NCBI RefSeq assembly: GCF_030272615.1 | Contig: NC_081412.1 | Span: 139,130,747 to 139,194,746 of the forward strand | Length of the DNA stretch: 64,000 nt | Direction of reading: 5' to 3' | Origin: Cryptomeria japonica | Taxonomy: Eukaryota; Streptophyta; Pinopsida; Cupressales; Cupressaceae | Part shown: piece after piece, positions 1-10,620 of the stretch | How the letters are laid out: every line of letters begins with the position of its first letter | Numbering within the stretch: the stretch's first letter is position 1 | The notes under the pieces: generated by a model | What the model was told of the DNA's origin: nothing | Database searches by the model: none | What the model saw: the letters and a program-made list of their open reading frames with translations, nothing else | Made by a program: the position numbers and the translations under genes

Positions 1-108
1 CATGTGTTACAATATGAAAGTTTTAATTTCTTAAGGTTCTGTTAATTTGGTGACAACTGATTCACCCCTCCTCTTAGTTGTCTTCCAGTTATTTGAACTA
101 TCTAACAA
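1..108 (+). mobile_element. 3' end of an LTR cut by the window edge
   Basis: The stretch contains a TGATTCACCCCTCCTC motif followed by CTAACA, which resembles the 3' (U5) ends of the plant LTRs elsewhere in this window. Homology to the paralogous block at 19,512 starts immediately afterwards (TTATTAGTA at 110), so 1-108 is foreign to that block. No second LTR or target duplication can be seen, because the rest lies outside the window. It could be a solo LTR or the right end of a complete element. Confidence 0.45.
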
Positions 109-109
109 T

Positions 110-644
110 TTATTAGTAGATAGTGATATAGAGTAGAGAGAGGTAGAGATATAGGGTTAGAGAGAGATGGAAAAATAAATGAGAGATATAGATAGAGTGA
201 CAAAGAGATATAGATATAGAGGATTACGAAGAGGGAGAGGGAGAGTGAGAGAGAGGGAGGGATGGATGGATAGAGATAGGGTGACATGTCTAGAGATAGA
301 GGGGGAGATAGGAAGAGAGTGAGAGAGGGAGAGGGGGCAAATAGATAGAGAGATAAAGAGAGGGAGAGGGAGAGATAAAGATAGAGAGATATTATGAGGT
401 AGAAAGGGAGAGGTAGAGATGAAGGATAATGAGATATAGAGGGAGATGGAGAGGGAAAGATATATATATATATATATATAAAGAAATATAGAGGGAGAGA
501 AATAGAGGGGGAGAGAGAGGGGGGGACACATAGATATACAAAGTAAGAGATAGGCAAGTAGAGAGAAGTAAAGATGGAGATATAGATGGGGAGATATCGA
601 TATAAGGGAAGATAAAGATAGCGATACATATATATGGGAAGAGA
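110..644. repeat. GA-rich low-complexity repeat, copy A, left half
   Basis: Purine-rich top strand built from GAGAGATAGAG-like words, with a short (TA)n run near 460-480. The long pyrimidine-strand reading frames here (Ser/Leu/Tyr-rich) are artefacts of the simple sequence. The block aligns well with 19,512-20,045 and is interrupted at 645 by element E1. Its other half resumes at 14,763. Confidence 0.85.
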
Positions 645-1588
645 TGTTGGCAATTGACACTCAATTGGTTGGTTTCAATATGTTTTCATTGATGGAAACA
701 TGGCAACTTGTTTCGGCTTCATGTTCTGGTTCAGTTGTGTACCAATAGGCACTTCATAGACACTTCACCGACATTGGCAAGTTGGAAGGGTAATCTTTGG
801 TTACTGGCAATGCAGGCTGACATGGTTTAGAATAAGGTTATCGGTATTGGAGGCCGACATCATTTGGATATCCTACATTGGAAATTAATTTTGATACTCA
901 TGTATTTATGTTATCTAGCCGACATGTATATTGATATTGTAATTATCTTTGTAAGTCGACATAAGGCATGACAAATTGTAAAGGGTATATAAGTCAGTAG
1001 GTTAGATCATTTTGATATATTATAGGGATGCAAATATGGATGGATAGGAGAATATGATAATGTTATGTAATGTGAAATATATCAGAGAGATCATGTATGT
1101 GAGGATATTTATGTAAAGGGATATTCCGGTAAGGGTTTAAGGTTTTAGACTAGAACAGACAGAGCTTAACCGAAATTGTATTCAGGCATAGAAGATGTTA
1201 TCTTAATAGTTCATTCATTTCTCCGGATTGTAGTCTAGATTTATATGTAGTAAGTAAGGCTCCTTTTATGATTGAGCAATGTGCTCTAGGTTGTAAATCT
1301 TCCTGCAAGTGCAGGCCCCTATGTTTTATAATACCTCTTCATATGGCCAGTGAATTGATATTGTGGGTCACAAATCCCACCATGGTTTTCCCTCTTTGAG
1401 GTTTTCCACCTATAATTATGTGTTTTATGGTACTCATTTATGTGTTTGGCTTATTGGTTTCTTTACTTCTTTCAATTTTATATGTACCGGTATAGCGGTT
1501 GGTGTATGCATGTTTTAATAAGGTTAAAATTGATCATACCAGTAGAACAATAATTTGGCCCCCCTCTCTGTGTTCTTGGATTCCAACA
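645..1588 (+). repeat. E1 5' LTR
   Basis: It begins TGTTGGCAATTG and ends GGATTCCAACA. It aligns along its whole length with 13,817-14,762. A TATA-like TATATAAG lies at 986-993, conserved in the 3' copy, so transcription of E1 probably started a little downstream. Confidence 0.92.
986..993 (+). promoter_or_regulatory. TATA-like box in E1 5' LTR
   Basis: TATATAAG in a conserved context is present at the matching position in the 3' LTR (14,159-14,166). The position about 340 bp into the LTR fits a U3/R boundary. No start site can be mapped from the sequence alone. Confidence 0.5.
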
Positions 1589-1590
1589 AT

Positions 1591-1603
1591 TGGTATTAGA
1601 GCC
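1591..1603 (+). other. E1 primer-binding site
   Basis: TGGTATTAGAGCC lies two bases after the LTR end. It differs by one C-to-T change from TGGTATCAGAGCC, the usual plant retroelement complement of the initiator methionine tRNA 3' end. Confidence 0.85.
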
Positions 1604-2052
1604 TTGTGCCTCAGAGGATGTTTAACAACTTGAGGAAGATCCTAAATATGGAATCCATGGATATGAGTTTGGAAAGCAACTTGAGATATCACTTGAAGAT
1701 TATGATGCTGAAAGGATAAAGAACCTAAAGTTACAAAATGAAATGAATTCTGCTAAGGAATTCATTCTTGTCCTACAAGAGAGGCTATCATCTGTTCAAG
1801 ATAGGAGGAAGGAGCTTTTGAAAAATTAGGATGATGAAGAGAAAGATGCACTTAAGGAACAGTGTCAGAAGTTGAGTCAGGAGAATATGGTCAGGAGGAA
1901 TGAAATGCAAGCTATAACTATGAGACTTTCTAAGGAGATTTAAGACCATAAGAAAAAGGAATAAAACCTTGTTGTATCTCTGAAGAACAAATTTGTAGAA
2001 TGTGGTAGGTTGGTTCATGAGAATGATATGTTGAGAACTGATTTAGTACAAT

Positions 2053-2507
2053 TGTGAGATTTTTCCAAGATCAAGAGCTCAATGAAAATTACAAAATAGA
2101 GAGACAAAATATAGGACAAGAATAAAATGTATTCTCATCAATAGATAAATGATCAAAATGTTCAATAGTTGCTAAATATAATGTCGATGAGTCTGCTTAT
2201 ATAGGCAAGGCTATATGGATATGTGAGCACACAAACATGACATGTGGATCAATAAGAAACAAGGGTAGGTAGTAAAAGGTGTGGTAGGTAGAAGAAACAA
2301 TATAATATTCCGCAAGAGGTGGATCACCCACCAAATGTGGAATGTAACAAGAATACCACAAAAGGTGTAAATTCTCCTAAAAACACTATGCCAATGTGGC
2401 ACAAACACACAATTATCTCATACCCAAATTACTATAAAATGCATGTACCTAAGTAAACTTAGGTAAGGTGTAATAATATCCAACATGAATAATTAATTAC
2501 ACCAACA
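2053..2507 (-). repeat. E2 3' LTR (left copy)
   Basis: Plus-strand ends are TGTGAGATTTTT and ATTACACCAACA, aligned end to end with 5,968-6,423. A TATATAAG box read on the minus strand (complement at 2,196-2,203) is conserved in the other copy at 6,111-6,118. Confidence 0.92.
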
Positions 2508-3431
2508 CCCCCCCTTAAGTGCAACTTAGAGAAATGCACTTAAGTCTACAATGCAACTAAGCAATGCAAGATGGGTCCTGGTTACAAGGCCATGCTAGGT
2601 ACCCATGTACAAATACTAATGCAAAGAAAACCAATGCAATGAAATCTCTCATTAAGCGGGGAAAGAGAGAAAAACCCAATGGGAAAAACCATCCCCCAAA
2701 AGAGAGATGAAAACTAGATACAAAAAACTCTCATAGAAGCATGTGAAGGACAAAACCCCATGTGAGGAAAAAGTCACCCCCATATGAGAGAAGAAGAGAT
2801 ACTAGGAAGCCCCCCCTCAATGTAGAATTGGCACCAATGATAGAAGCTCGATGATGTATGAAGAAACTGCTCCACGAATGTCGAACAACGTTCCTCCCCT
2901 TAGGAAGAAACAAAACCAAAGGTGTATCCATGAAGTCTCCCCAATCATGAAGGGAAGATGTAGGAAAAAAACTCATGATGAATCAAGTGTCCTCATGTTG
3001 ATGATGAAAGACACCCCCTCCAAAGGTGGTGAACTGATCCACATTGCTAAAAAAGACACTCCAAGATCTAGTGGAGAAGAATGTAGAACAAGTCCCAAAG
3101 ACTCACATCTCTCCTCAAAGAATAAAGAGACCTCCTCCAACTTTTGTACAAAAGTATCAACAATCATGTCAACCTCTAAAGAATGATCATGCATAAGAGG
3201 GTCTGAGTGTTCCCTCACAACAATCAAAGAAGAATCATCTTCATCAAAGAGAAGATGAATGTCATCAATGATGTCTCCCAGATCTGCAATGTAGGACTCC
3301 ACAAACAAACCTACAATGTCTATCAAGTAGGCACCCCAATCAACTGAAGTTGGAAGACAAAGAATATCCTATTGCACTAGATCACAAGAAGACAAAATTA
3401 TTGCACTAGTTGCATCATCGGGTGTAATAGA
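2508..3431 (-). other. E2 interior downstream of pol remnant, unrecognised
   Basis: This lies between the pre-integrase remnant and the left LTR. Minus-strand frames at 2,973-3,326 are acidic (Asp/Glu-rich with hydrophobic stretches) and match nothing I recognise. The segment around 2,570-2,720 resembles the matching part of E3 (8,240-8,360), including a GGTACCCA word and a purine-rich GAGAGAAAAACC context, which marks E2 and E3 as relatives. Confidence 0.4.
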
Positions 3432-4890
3432 TTATGTGATATCAATAGGAGGATATGAAATGCAAGGCTCAAGAATGTGGTCACATGTGAGAATCCCCAA
3501 GTTCAAGTACCCAAAGTTCTCCTCAAAATCTGAATCATCAACATAGGAAGAATCAACCTCATCAATAGGACCAAAATGTGAAAAGGAGTACAACCAAGAT
3601 GCATGATCAACCACCCCAGTCGCAATGATAGTTCATCTCCAAGTCTCTAATGATAACTAAATCAGGTGTGAACTCCACAATTTTCTTAGTTGTCCCATGT
3701 GTGATTTGATAGATGGAAAGAAGATTGTTTGTCAAGTGGGGTACACATAACACATCATTGAAGGAGTTATCCTCAATGGCAATAGATCCTTTCCCAATCA
3801 CATCCATGTATGTATGATTTCCCATCAAAATCTGTGGCATGTGGCAAGGCTCAAATGAAGAGAACATAGACTGCGAAGATGCCATATGATGAGAAGCCCC
3901 TGATTCTAGAAGCCATCTCCCTGAATCATGACTTGTAGTAGCACAAAGAGCTTTTCCCTTTCCTTTATCTGTCCCAAAAGAGTGATCCTTTCCTTTATCT
4001 TTATCCTTGGAAGTCAAAGTAGACATTCTATAAGGTAGGTTGTTTTGCGTTCTTCTCAAGAAGATTCTTCAACTCATCAATATCCTTCTTGTAACAATGA
4101 TGTTCATCATGTCTTGACTTCTTGCGATATGCACAAAAAATATTGTCCTTATATGATTTCCTCTTAGGTGAGGATGTAGAATCATCTTGTTGTGGAGAGG
4201 AAGATTGTGCTCCATCTTGATGTGGTTTTGACTTAGGTTGCTTTTGATTCTTTCCTTTCCCTTGATTCCCCTTATTAGCCACCAAAGCTTGTGACTTTGA
4301 AGATTTGCGAATCCCCATCTTAATCAGCTTAGATTGCTCAAGTATCAACATCTCCGTGAATGCATCAAATGAGGGAGAAGTGTAGGAGGAACCTTGATCT
4401 AACCTATGGGTGTGAAAGCTAGATACAAAGGTTGTATACTCTGATGGAAACTTTTCCAACAAGTTATAAACCAATTGAGCATCATTTTTGTCAATTCCAC
4501 AATCCTTTAGCTTTTCTCTTAGCTCATTTTCTTTTGTGACATAATATTGGATTGTATCAAAATCCTTGGGATCCAATGTTGTGAGTTGACTATCAAACTT
4601 GTAGCCCTTAATCTCATCAACTTGACCATACAACTTCTCATAAATATCTCAAGCCTCTTTAATTGCAGTACACTTATCAATGTGAAAAATGAGGTCATTT
4701 GATATATACTTTCTAAGAGTTCCAAGTGCCATAGCATTCTTAGTGAGCCATTCAATGTGAGCATTAGGATCAACCTTAGGATCTAGTGGTCTTGTTATAG
4801 TTCCATTTACATAATAAATGAGTCCTTTTTTATTAGTTTACTCCAAGCCTTAATCTTCCATGAAACATAATTATGAGGAGTTAAAAGTGA
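3432..4890 (-). pseudogene. E2 Gag, zinc knuckle, protease and pre-integrase remnant
   Basis: Read from about 4,890 down, the order is: a Copia-type Gag start (an NYVSWK-like word near 4,870), the UBN2-like body at 4,028-4,633 and upstream, a Lys/Gln/Ser-rich linker, a damaged knuckle CAYRKKSRHDEHHC whose second Cys is now Arg, a protease with WLLESGASHHM whose catalytic Asp reads Glu, and a GAG-pre-integrase-like tail (RLYSFSHF-type word, here WLYSFSHF) ending near 3,432. A stop interrupts the N-terminal part and the frame shifts around 4,030-4,060 and again near 3,610. Nothing of integrase, RT or RNase H follows. Copia assignment rests on domain order and the pre-integrase segment. Confidence 0.8.
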
Positions 4891-5780
4891 AAATTTAGGG
4901 AAAAAAAACAAGATATAGAGAGGCACAATCACACAAGACTCCCCCCAAATTCACTCAATCAAGAAACCCCTCCCCCCCCCAAAAAAAATGATGATTTGGC
5001 ACTTTATACTTAGTGCGTATACAATGGGCCACTTGCAAAACAAGGTAAGCCAGACTTCTAATTTCAACCTTACAACTGCCTCAAATAGGCTAAAAGAGAC
5101 TTCCACAAATACTACAAGTGATCTAAACTGAGATCCAAGCAAAATACAAGTATCAAATAGGCCAAAAATGACCAAATACTGAAAGTACAATTTCTACTCA
5201 AAATCACTGCACACTAATGACAGATTATAAAAGAAGACAAAAAATTATGCACTTTTAAAAAAATGGCACTTGAAAAGGAGGTCATATGACCCCAAATGAA
5301 GCCTCTGAAGTTGCAAAATCGGGGATTAGATAGGTACAATCATGAGAATCTGCAAATTCTGAAAAATACATCCATCAAAATCAAAAAATTCCTCCACCAC
5401 TACAAAGAGCACAAAATTCTATCCCATTTCAAAAACAATTGTACCAAAAAAGGAGCAAATATGAGCAAGTTATGGCCTCCTGAAGTCAGACTGCAAAATT
5501 GAAAAGCTCAATGAGAGGGGGGTAAAAAAATTTCAAAATACTGCTGACGTAATGCTGACATCAGAAAATGATAGACTTAAATTTGATTATCATCTGGCCA
5601 TCATGAGAACTTCACCTCCACCATACGTGGCATTCGTACTATATAGACATGATGATGTGGTGCTCACTGGTTAGTTCTATATTGTATGACATGATGTTTT
5701 GCCCACGGGCTAGTGGCCACCTACCACGTGACAGACGTGGGCCCGTCGGGTTAAAAATCTGCCATACCATGTTGAGACAT

Positions 5781-5850
5781 GGACCAACTAGGACTCGAAC
5801 CTACGACCTTCCATCATTGTTAGAGTGCTCTACCACTAAGCTACTGGCCC
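5781..5850 (-). tRNA. tRNA-derived sequence (anticodon position AAT), pseudogene or SINE head
   Basis: Read on the minus strand, GGGCCAG pairs with TTGGTCC over all seven acceptor positions (two G-U pairs). The D arm GCTT/GAGC pairs, the anticodon stem CTCTA/TGGAA has one mismatch, and the T arm holds GGTTCGAGTCC with one stem mismatch. The A box TAGCTTAGTGG and B box GGTTCGAGTCC fit RNA polymerase III promoters with normal spacing. The anticodon position reads AAT (Ile), but the base before it is C, not the near-universal T, and two stem pairs are broken, so a working tRNA is unlikely. It lies in the 5' leader of E2, about 120 bp from its primer site. No poly-A tail or SINE target duplication was found. 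Confidence 0.55.
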
Positions 5851-5953
5851 CTCTTGGACCAGTCCATCATTGGTCTAGGTGTGGCTTATTTCCAACACCA
5901 GCACCCCCCATTAATCCACACCTCTCATGTGCTTGGGGCTTCTAGCCTGGACC

Positions 5954-5967
5954 TGGCTCTGATACCA
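5954..5967 (-). other. E2 primer-binding site
   Basis: The plus strand reads TGGCTCTGATACCA, so the minus strand reads TGGTATCAGAGCCA directly against the LTR end with no gap. This is a perfect match to the usual initiator-Met primer site and fixes the minus orientation of E2. Confidence 0.92.
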
Positions 5968-6423
5968 TGTGAGATTTTGCCAAGATCAAGAGCTCAATGA
6001 AAAGTACAAAATAGAGAGACAAAATATAGGACAAGAATAAACTGTGTTCTCATCAATAGATAAATGATCAAAATATTCAATAGGTGTTACATACAATGTA
6101 GATGAGCCTGCTTATATAGGCAAGGCTATATGGATATGTGAGCACATAAACATTACATGTGGCTCAATAAGAAACAAGAGTAGGTAGGAAATAGGTGTGG
6201 TAGGTAGGAGAAACAATATAATACTCCACAAGAGGTGGATTGCCCATTGAATGTGGAATGTAACAACAAGACCACAAAAGGTGGAGATTCTCCTACACAC
6301 ACTATCCCAATGTGGTACAAACACCCAAGTGTCTCATACCCAAACTACTATGAAATGCATGTACCTAAGTAAACTTAAGTAAGGTGTAATAATATCCAAC
6401 ATGAATAATTGATTACACCAATA
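5968..6423 (-). repeat. E2 5' LTR (right copy)
   Basis: It starts TGTGAGATTTTG on the plus strand and ends ATTACACCAATA; the terminal CA is mutated to TA compared with the left copy. It is followed by the second ACAAT target copy and then by the continuing E1 gag frame. Confidence 0.92.
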
Positions 6424-7814
6424 ACAATCCCAGAGTAATGAACAAGAGCTTGAGAGACAAATGATAATTCTGAGAGATTATCTAACTATTGCAAGTGAGT
6501 ATAAAGAAAAAATCAAGATTAGTTCAGCACTCCTAGATGAGTTATTGAAGAGACAAAGGCATAATGGAGATTCAAGTGGACTTGGATTTGAACAAGGACA
6601 GAGTTTTGGTACTGCAAATGAAGATCAAAACCATAAGGCATCAGTAAGGCAGTTTAATGATTATAAATTTAATGGTAGATGCTTTATTTGTAATATATTT
6701 GGTCACATGGCTAGGCAATGTAGAAATAGAGCAAATCAGACCAATAACTTTTCTCTCGGTCAATGTTCTAAATGCAATAAGAATGGTCACAAAACAAAAG
6801 ATTGTAGAATGAATGTTAAGTGTTATGCATGTAGAAAATTTGGACATATGGCTAATCAGTGCAGGTCAAGCAATTATACTGGTTTTAGCAAAGCAATTCA
6901 AAAGAACAATGTTACATGTTATGCATGTAATGAGGTTGGACATATTGCTAAATTTTGTAGAAGCAGAAATCCACCGGTTGGTAATGGAGGATCAAATGAG
7001 AAAGGAAAAGAGAAGGTTAATTAAATCTGGCAAAATCATACCCATAGATGGGTCAGGAAGTTAGAAGATCAATCTGCAGATGGGAATGTACCGCTTACTT
7101 ATCCGACAAAGGAGGTTTCTCCTACACCAACAGGAAGCTCAACCGGTAATTGGGGTAGATGCTTTAGGGGTAGGCAAAAATTCATGAAGATGTTACGTAT
7201 GCCCCGAGAAGAGGTTTTGGAAGATGTTCCAGACCTTGGAGATGCTTATCCTACATTGAAATATTTTATCGAAATCCGGTATCTTCCATTGGAAGTTATT
7301 TAAATCAATGAAAAATTAGGGTTTTTCTTGGAGGATAAAAGGTTGAATCTACTTCATTTTTTATCACCTTGCATTCAGAGTGATTAAGAGTGATTAAGAG
7401 TGATTAAGGTAGATTTAGTGTGATCAAATATCTTCTTGAGCAATTTCATCAGTGATTGGAAGAGTTTGTTAGGTTTTCACCGGCAGCGATTCATAAGTAT
7501 TTATCTTCAATCATGGAAGCAGGATCATCATCTATGCCTATCTTTGTTTCAAATCTGACTATAGTTGAGGTCAAGGGCCGTCCCAGGCCGACTTTCAAGC
7601 AATATCCACATGTTACTACCCTAGACGATTCGATTGGAGCCTTTTCCCATGTTCCGAAAGGAGTTGTGTATGTTGAAGATGTTAGAGCATACATTCACTA
7701 TCACATTGAGGATCTGGAAACATCTGATATCAAGAGAATGTACATGAATGAGCTAATGGAAGATTCTGGAAAGATCAAGCCTGAATACAAGCATATTGAG
7801 GATTTAGGGTTTAC

Positions 7815-8181
7815 TATGAGAGTTGCGAAATACAACACCATAGGAGCCCAAATGATCTCTACAAGCTGAATAACCTATTACAAGGAGATGCAAGGAAGCA
7901 ATAACAAAAAAACAAAGACATAGAAAATATGCTCAAAAGATGAGAGCTCAATATTCACAAAAAGTGTAATGTGATAATAGAATAATACAAAGGAAAAGAA
8001 TACAACCTCTAATAGGTCAAGAAACCCTAAAAAGGAAAACCTAGGCTTGCACATAATAATTAATAAAAGAATTAATTATTATGCACCTAAAGTTAGCTTA
8101 AGTGTAAAAGAGATAAACGGAACTTAAATAATTAAACAAATGTTGTTTAATTAATCAAGTAAAGACTCGATTACTCTAACA
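7815..8181 (-). repeat. E3 3' LTR (left copy)
   Basis: It starts TATGAGAGTTGC (TG mutated to TA) and ends TTACTCTAACA, followed by CCCCCC, the complement of a polypurine tract. Around 8,053-8,085 it contains a hairpin with 13-bp arms (CATAATAATTAAT and its complement), also present in the right copy. Confidence 0.9.
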
Positions 8182-10239
8182 CCCCCCTTAATCTTAACTT
8201 AGGGAGAAGCTAAAACCTAGAACAACTACTGAAAGCAAGAAAGATGGGTCCCGACAACAAGGCCTGATCAGGTACCCAAATACAACCAAATCTCTATGAA
8301 TCGGAGAAATAGAGAAAACCACGGGGGAAAAAAACTCTACTCCAAACAGAGATGGAAAAGGCAAGAAGAAGGAATGAAAAAACCTCCAAACAAGAATGTT
8401 CCAAAAGGATAGGAACAAGAGAAGATTAGAAGAATCACCGAAGGATGAAGAACCTGCAAACACTATCGAAGAATAATTGCTGATCTAAAGAACCTCCACA
8501 GAAATAGAACATGACTAGGTAGAGAAGACTGTAATCTGTATGAGTGCCCTCAAATGACACTACTTGAATCAAAAGGAAAACAAAGGCAAACAAATGAACT
8601 CGAAGATACAGATGGCATGAGAAAATAAAGCCTGAAGCGTTGAGCAATTGAACCACGGAAGCATTAGAACCAACAGGATAAACCTCCCCATAGTGCTGAA
8701 AAGGGAGAGGGACAGGTACACTGAAAATAATAGCCAACAAGAACTGTATGATGAAGAACCAGGCACATCGAAGGTGCAGAGAAAGTACATAGTGTCGTGG
8801 AAGGAACACTCACTTGACACACAACATGAGGTGAATGTCATGGAAGGAACACTCACTGGACAAAGGTAGATGACAAACAAAAGGCAAACATCAACCCCCC
8901 CATTGCACTTTATAAGTAGTGCATGTACAATAAGCCACAAGATGTGCAAGATCCCAAGTAAACAATGCATGATGCCACTTTATCTTAGTGCGTTTGCATA
9001 ATTGAAATGCTACAATGATAAGAATACTAGAAACAAAAAGAAGAACCAAAACCAAGACATCCTACTTAGAGAAGAGATCCTAGGACCTAAAACAACCAAG
9101 ATATCCACAAGAGTGCTGAAAAGAAAAAAATTGAATAAAATATTCCTAGAGTAGAATCTGGAAAGAAAACCCATATGGCTGGAAAGTAAACAGAACAAGC
9201 TTTCCAATGATATAAAGTTTTCAAAAAATAGAGTTCAGATGCTCATTCTACCGCTCCCGGAGTGCAAAAAAGAGAGCGCACTTTGACTGGAAAAAAGCAC
9301 AGTCAAATAGCAAAATTGGAAAAAAAAATCCAATACCACGAGGTCTAGCTCGAAACCAGCTTCCCAACACCTATTTGTTTTCAAAAAAATGACTTTGTTT
9401 GCCCAAGTTATGGTGAAAAAACCAACCCCCCCTAAAAGAGGCAAGAGGGAGGTACAACGGGGCCAGGGTCAGGTGGAGGTGGCCTGTGGGCGGCGCTTTG
9501 GTGGTGGGCGGGTGGCACTGTGGTGTTCCGGCGGTGTTGCTGTGGTTTCCAGTGGAGGAGCTGTGGTGGCCAGCAGGCACGAGCAGCACAAGGAGGCCAT
9601 GAGCGGAGCGGCAACAATGGGTGTGGGCGCAACACGAGCGGGCGGTGCAGCACAGACAATGTAGGGTAGAGGTGGGCGGCACAAGGAGAAGGCGACACTG
9701 GTGGGGAATGCAAGTAGGGGCCACTATGTGTCGGTGGGGGTTGTGAAGGTGGCCGATGAGGGGGCGCTGGTAGGGGCTAGCGGGGGGCCCGTGCTGACAG
9801 CTGCAGGGCCTGTGGAGCTAGTGGGCCCCTCAAAAATATTTTTGATTTGTTTCAAATTCGCCTGTGTGATTTTTGATTTGTTTCAAATTCACCTTAGTGA
9901 TTTTTGAATTTTTTTTTTTTTTCAAACAAAAAACATTCGCCCTGCATGCCGTAAAAAGGCATTTTTTATTTTTTTGAATTTTTTTCTCGAACTGTGTGCC
10001 AAGGCCGTACGACCTGGTACTGGAGAAAAAATATTCCCAGAGGCTCGGGAGCCAAAAATGGTCAAGTTTTTTATGACCATAGGGGTTTATGGCCTTCTGA
10101 GCACGATGGTGAGGTTCGTTTAGGCCCAAAGTGCTAAAAAAAAAGGCCTATCCCTAGGTGCATAAAAAAACTTCCTGAAACCCCAGATCTGCTTCCAATG
10201 CAAAAAATCTCAAAACAAGAATAGATAGCTGCATATATG
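8182..10239 (-). other. E3 interior, no recognisable coding
   Basis: Short frames occur on both strands, but none shows a known domain. The 8,200-8,360 part aligns loosely with E2. Poly-T/poly-A runs occur near 9,907-9,925 and 10,136. The GC-rich segment at 9,425-9,835 is listed separately. Confidence 0.5.
9425..9835. other. GC-rich block inside E3
   Basis: About 410 bp of G-rich top strand (GGTGGTGGGCGGGTGG-like words) stands out sharply against AT-rich surroundings. Open frames exist on both strands (for example 9,432-9,713 minus, Pro/His/Arg-rich), which any such composition would give. It may be the GC-rich leader of E3 or captured host DNA; nothing in it is recognisable. Confidence 0.4.
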
Positions 10240-10253
10240 AAGCTCTGATACCA
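10240..10253 (-). other. E3 primer-binding site
   Basis: The plus strand AAGCTCTGATACCA reads TGGTATCAGAGCTT on the minus strand, adjacent to the right LTR without a gap. It matches the initiator-Met primer site. Confidence 0.88.
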
Positions 10254-10620
10254 TGTGAGAGTTGGGAAATACAACACCATAGAAGCCCAAATGATCTCTG
10301 CAAGCTGAATAACCTGTTACAAGGAGATGCAAGGAAGCAATAACAGAAAAACAAAGACACATAAAATATGCTCAAGAGATGAGAGCTCAATATTCACAAA
10401 AAGTGTAAAGTGATAATAGAATAATACAAAGGAAAATAATCCAACCTCTAATAGGTGAATAAAACCTAAAAAGGAAAACCTAGGATTGCACATAATAATT
10501 AATAAATGAATTAATTATTATGCACCTAAAGTTAGATTAAGTGTAAAAGAGATAAAGGGAACTTAAATAATTAAATAAATGTTGTTTAATTAATCAAGTA
10601 AAGACCTAATTACTCTAACA
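10254..10620 (-). repeat. E3 5' LTR (right copy)
   Basis: It begins TGTGAGAGTTGG and ends TTACTCTAACA, matching the left copy end to end with about 22 differences by eye. The following TTTAT is the second target copy, after which E1 ORF2 resumes. Confidence 0.9.

Larger units (their letters stand above)
2053..6423 (-). mobile_element. E2: gag-protease LTR element nested in E1
   Basis: It has LTRs of 455-456 bp (2,053-2,507 and 5,968-6,423), the target duplication ACAAT at 2,048-2,052 and 6,424-6,428, and a perfect initiator-Met primer site beside the right LTR, which sets the minus orientation. A polypurine tract lies beside the left LTR (complement of 2,508-2,517). The interior is 3.46 kb and codes for Gag, a protease and the pre-integrase segment; integrase core, RT and RNase H are absent. 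The LTRs differ by about 10% by eye. Insertion split the E1 gag frame precisely. Confidence 0.92.
1625..7301 (+). pseudogene. E1 Gag-like frame with coiled coil and four CCHC knuckles, split by E2
   Basis: Two blocks, about 1,625-2,052 and 6,424-7,024, join in the same frame once E2 and one ACAAT copy are removed. The first block is Glu/Lys/Leu-rich and coiled-coil-like, with in-frame stops at KN*DD, EI*DH and KE*NL. The second has four CX2CX4HX4C knuckles at 6,680-6,721, 6,763-6,804, 6,821-6,862 and 6,917-6,958. After the stop at 7,022 the same frame stays open to 7,301, so the original protein was probably longer. No capsid (UBN2-type) domain is visible between the primer site and the coiled coil, and the start codon cannot be fixed. 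In a live element this protein would form the particle and bind RNA. Confidence 0.75.
7815..10620 (-). mobile_element. E3: small non-autonomous LTR element nested in E1
   Basis: Two 367-bp LTRs (7,815-8,181 and 10,254-10,620) are flanked by TTTAC and TTTAT, a target duplication with one mismatch. An initiator-Met primer site lies beside the right LTR, giving minus orientation. The interior of about 2.07 kb has no protein frame I can recognise. Parts resemble the 3' interior of E2, so E3 is likely a coding-deleted relative. By eye the LTRs differ at about 6%, making E3 younger than E2. It interrupts E1 ORF2. Confidence 0.88.

Noticed and set aside
102-664. Long Ser/Leu/Tyr-rich minus-strand frames (also at 14,697-15,452 and 18,517-20,341)
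   Set aside because: They are translations of GA/CT simple repeats; overlapping frames all stay open for compositional reasons and no domain is present.
2851-3186. 111-residue plus-strand frame in E2
   Set aside because: It overlaps antisense to the acidic E2 frames, has no recognisable domain and no regulatory context.
5781-5850. Functional tRNA-Ile gene
   Set aside because: The base before the anticodon is C instead of T, two stem pairs are broken, and it lies inside a retroelement leader.
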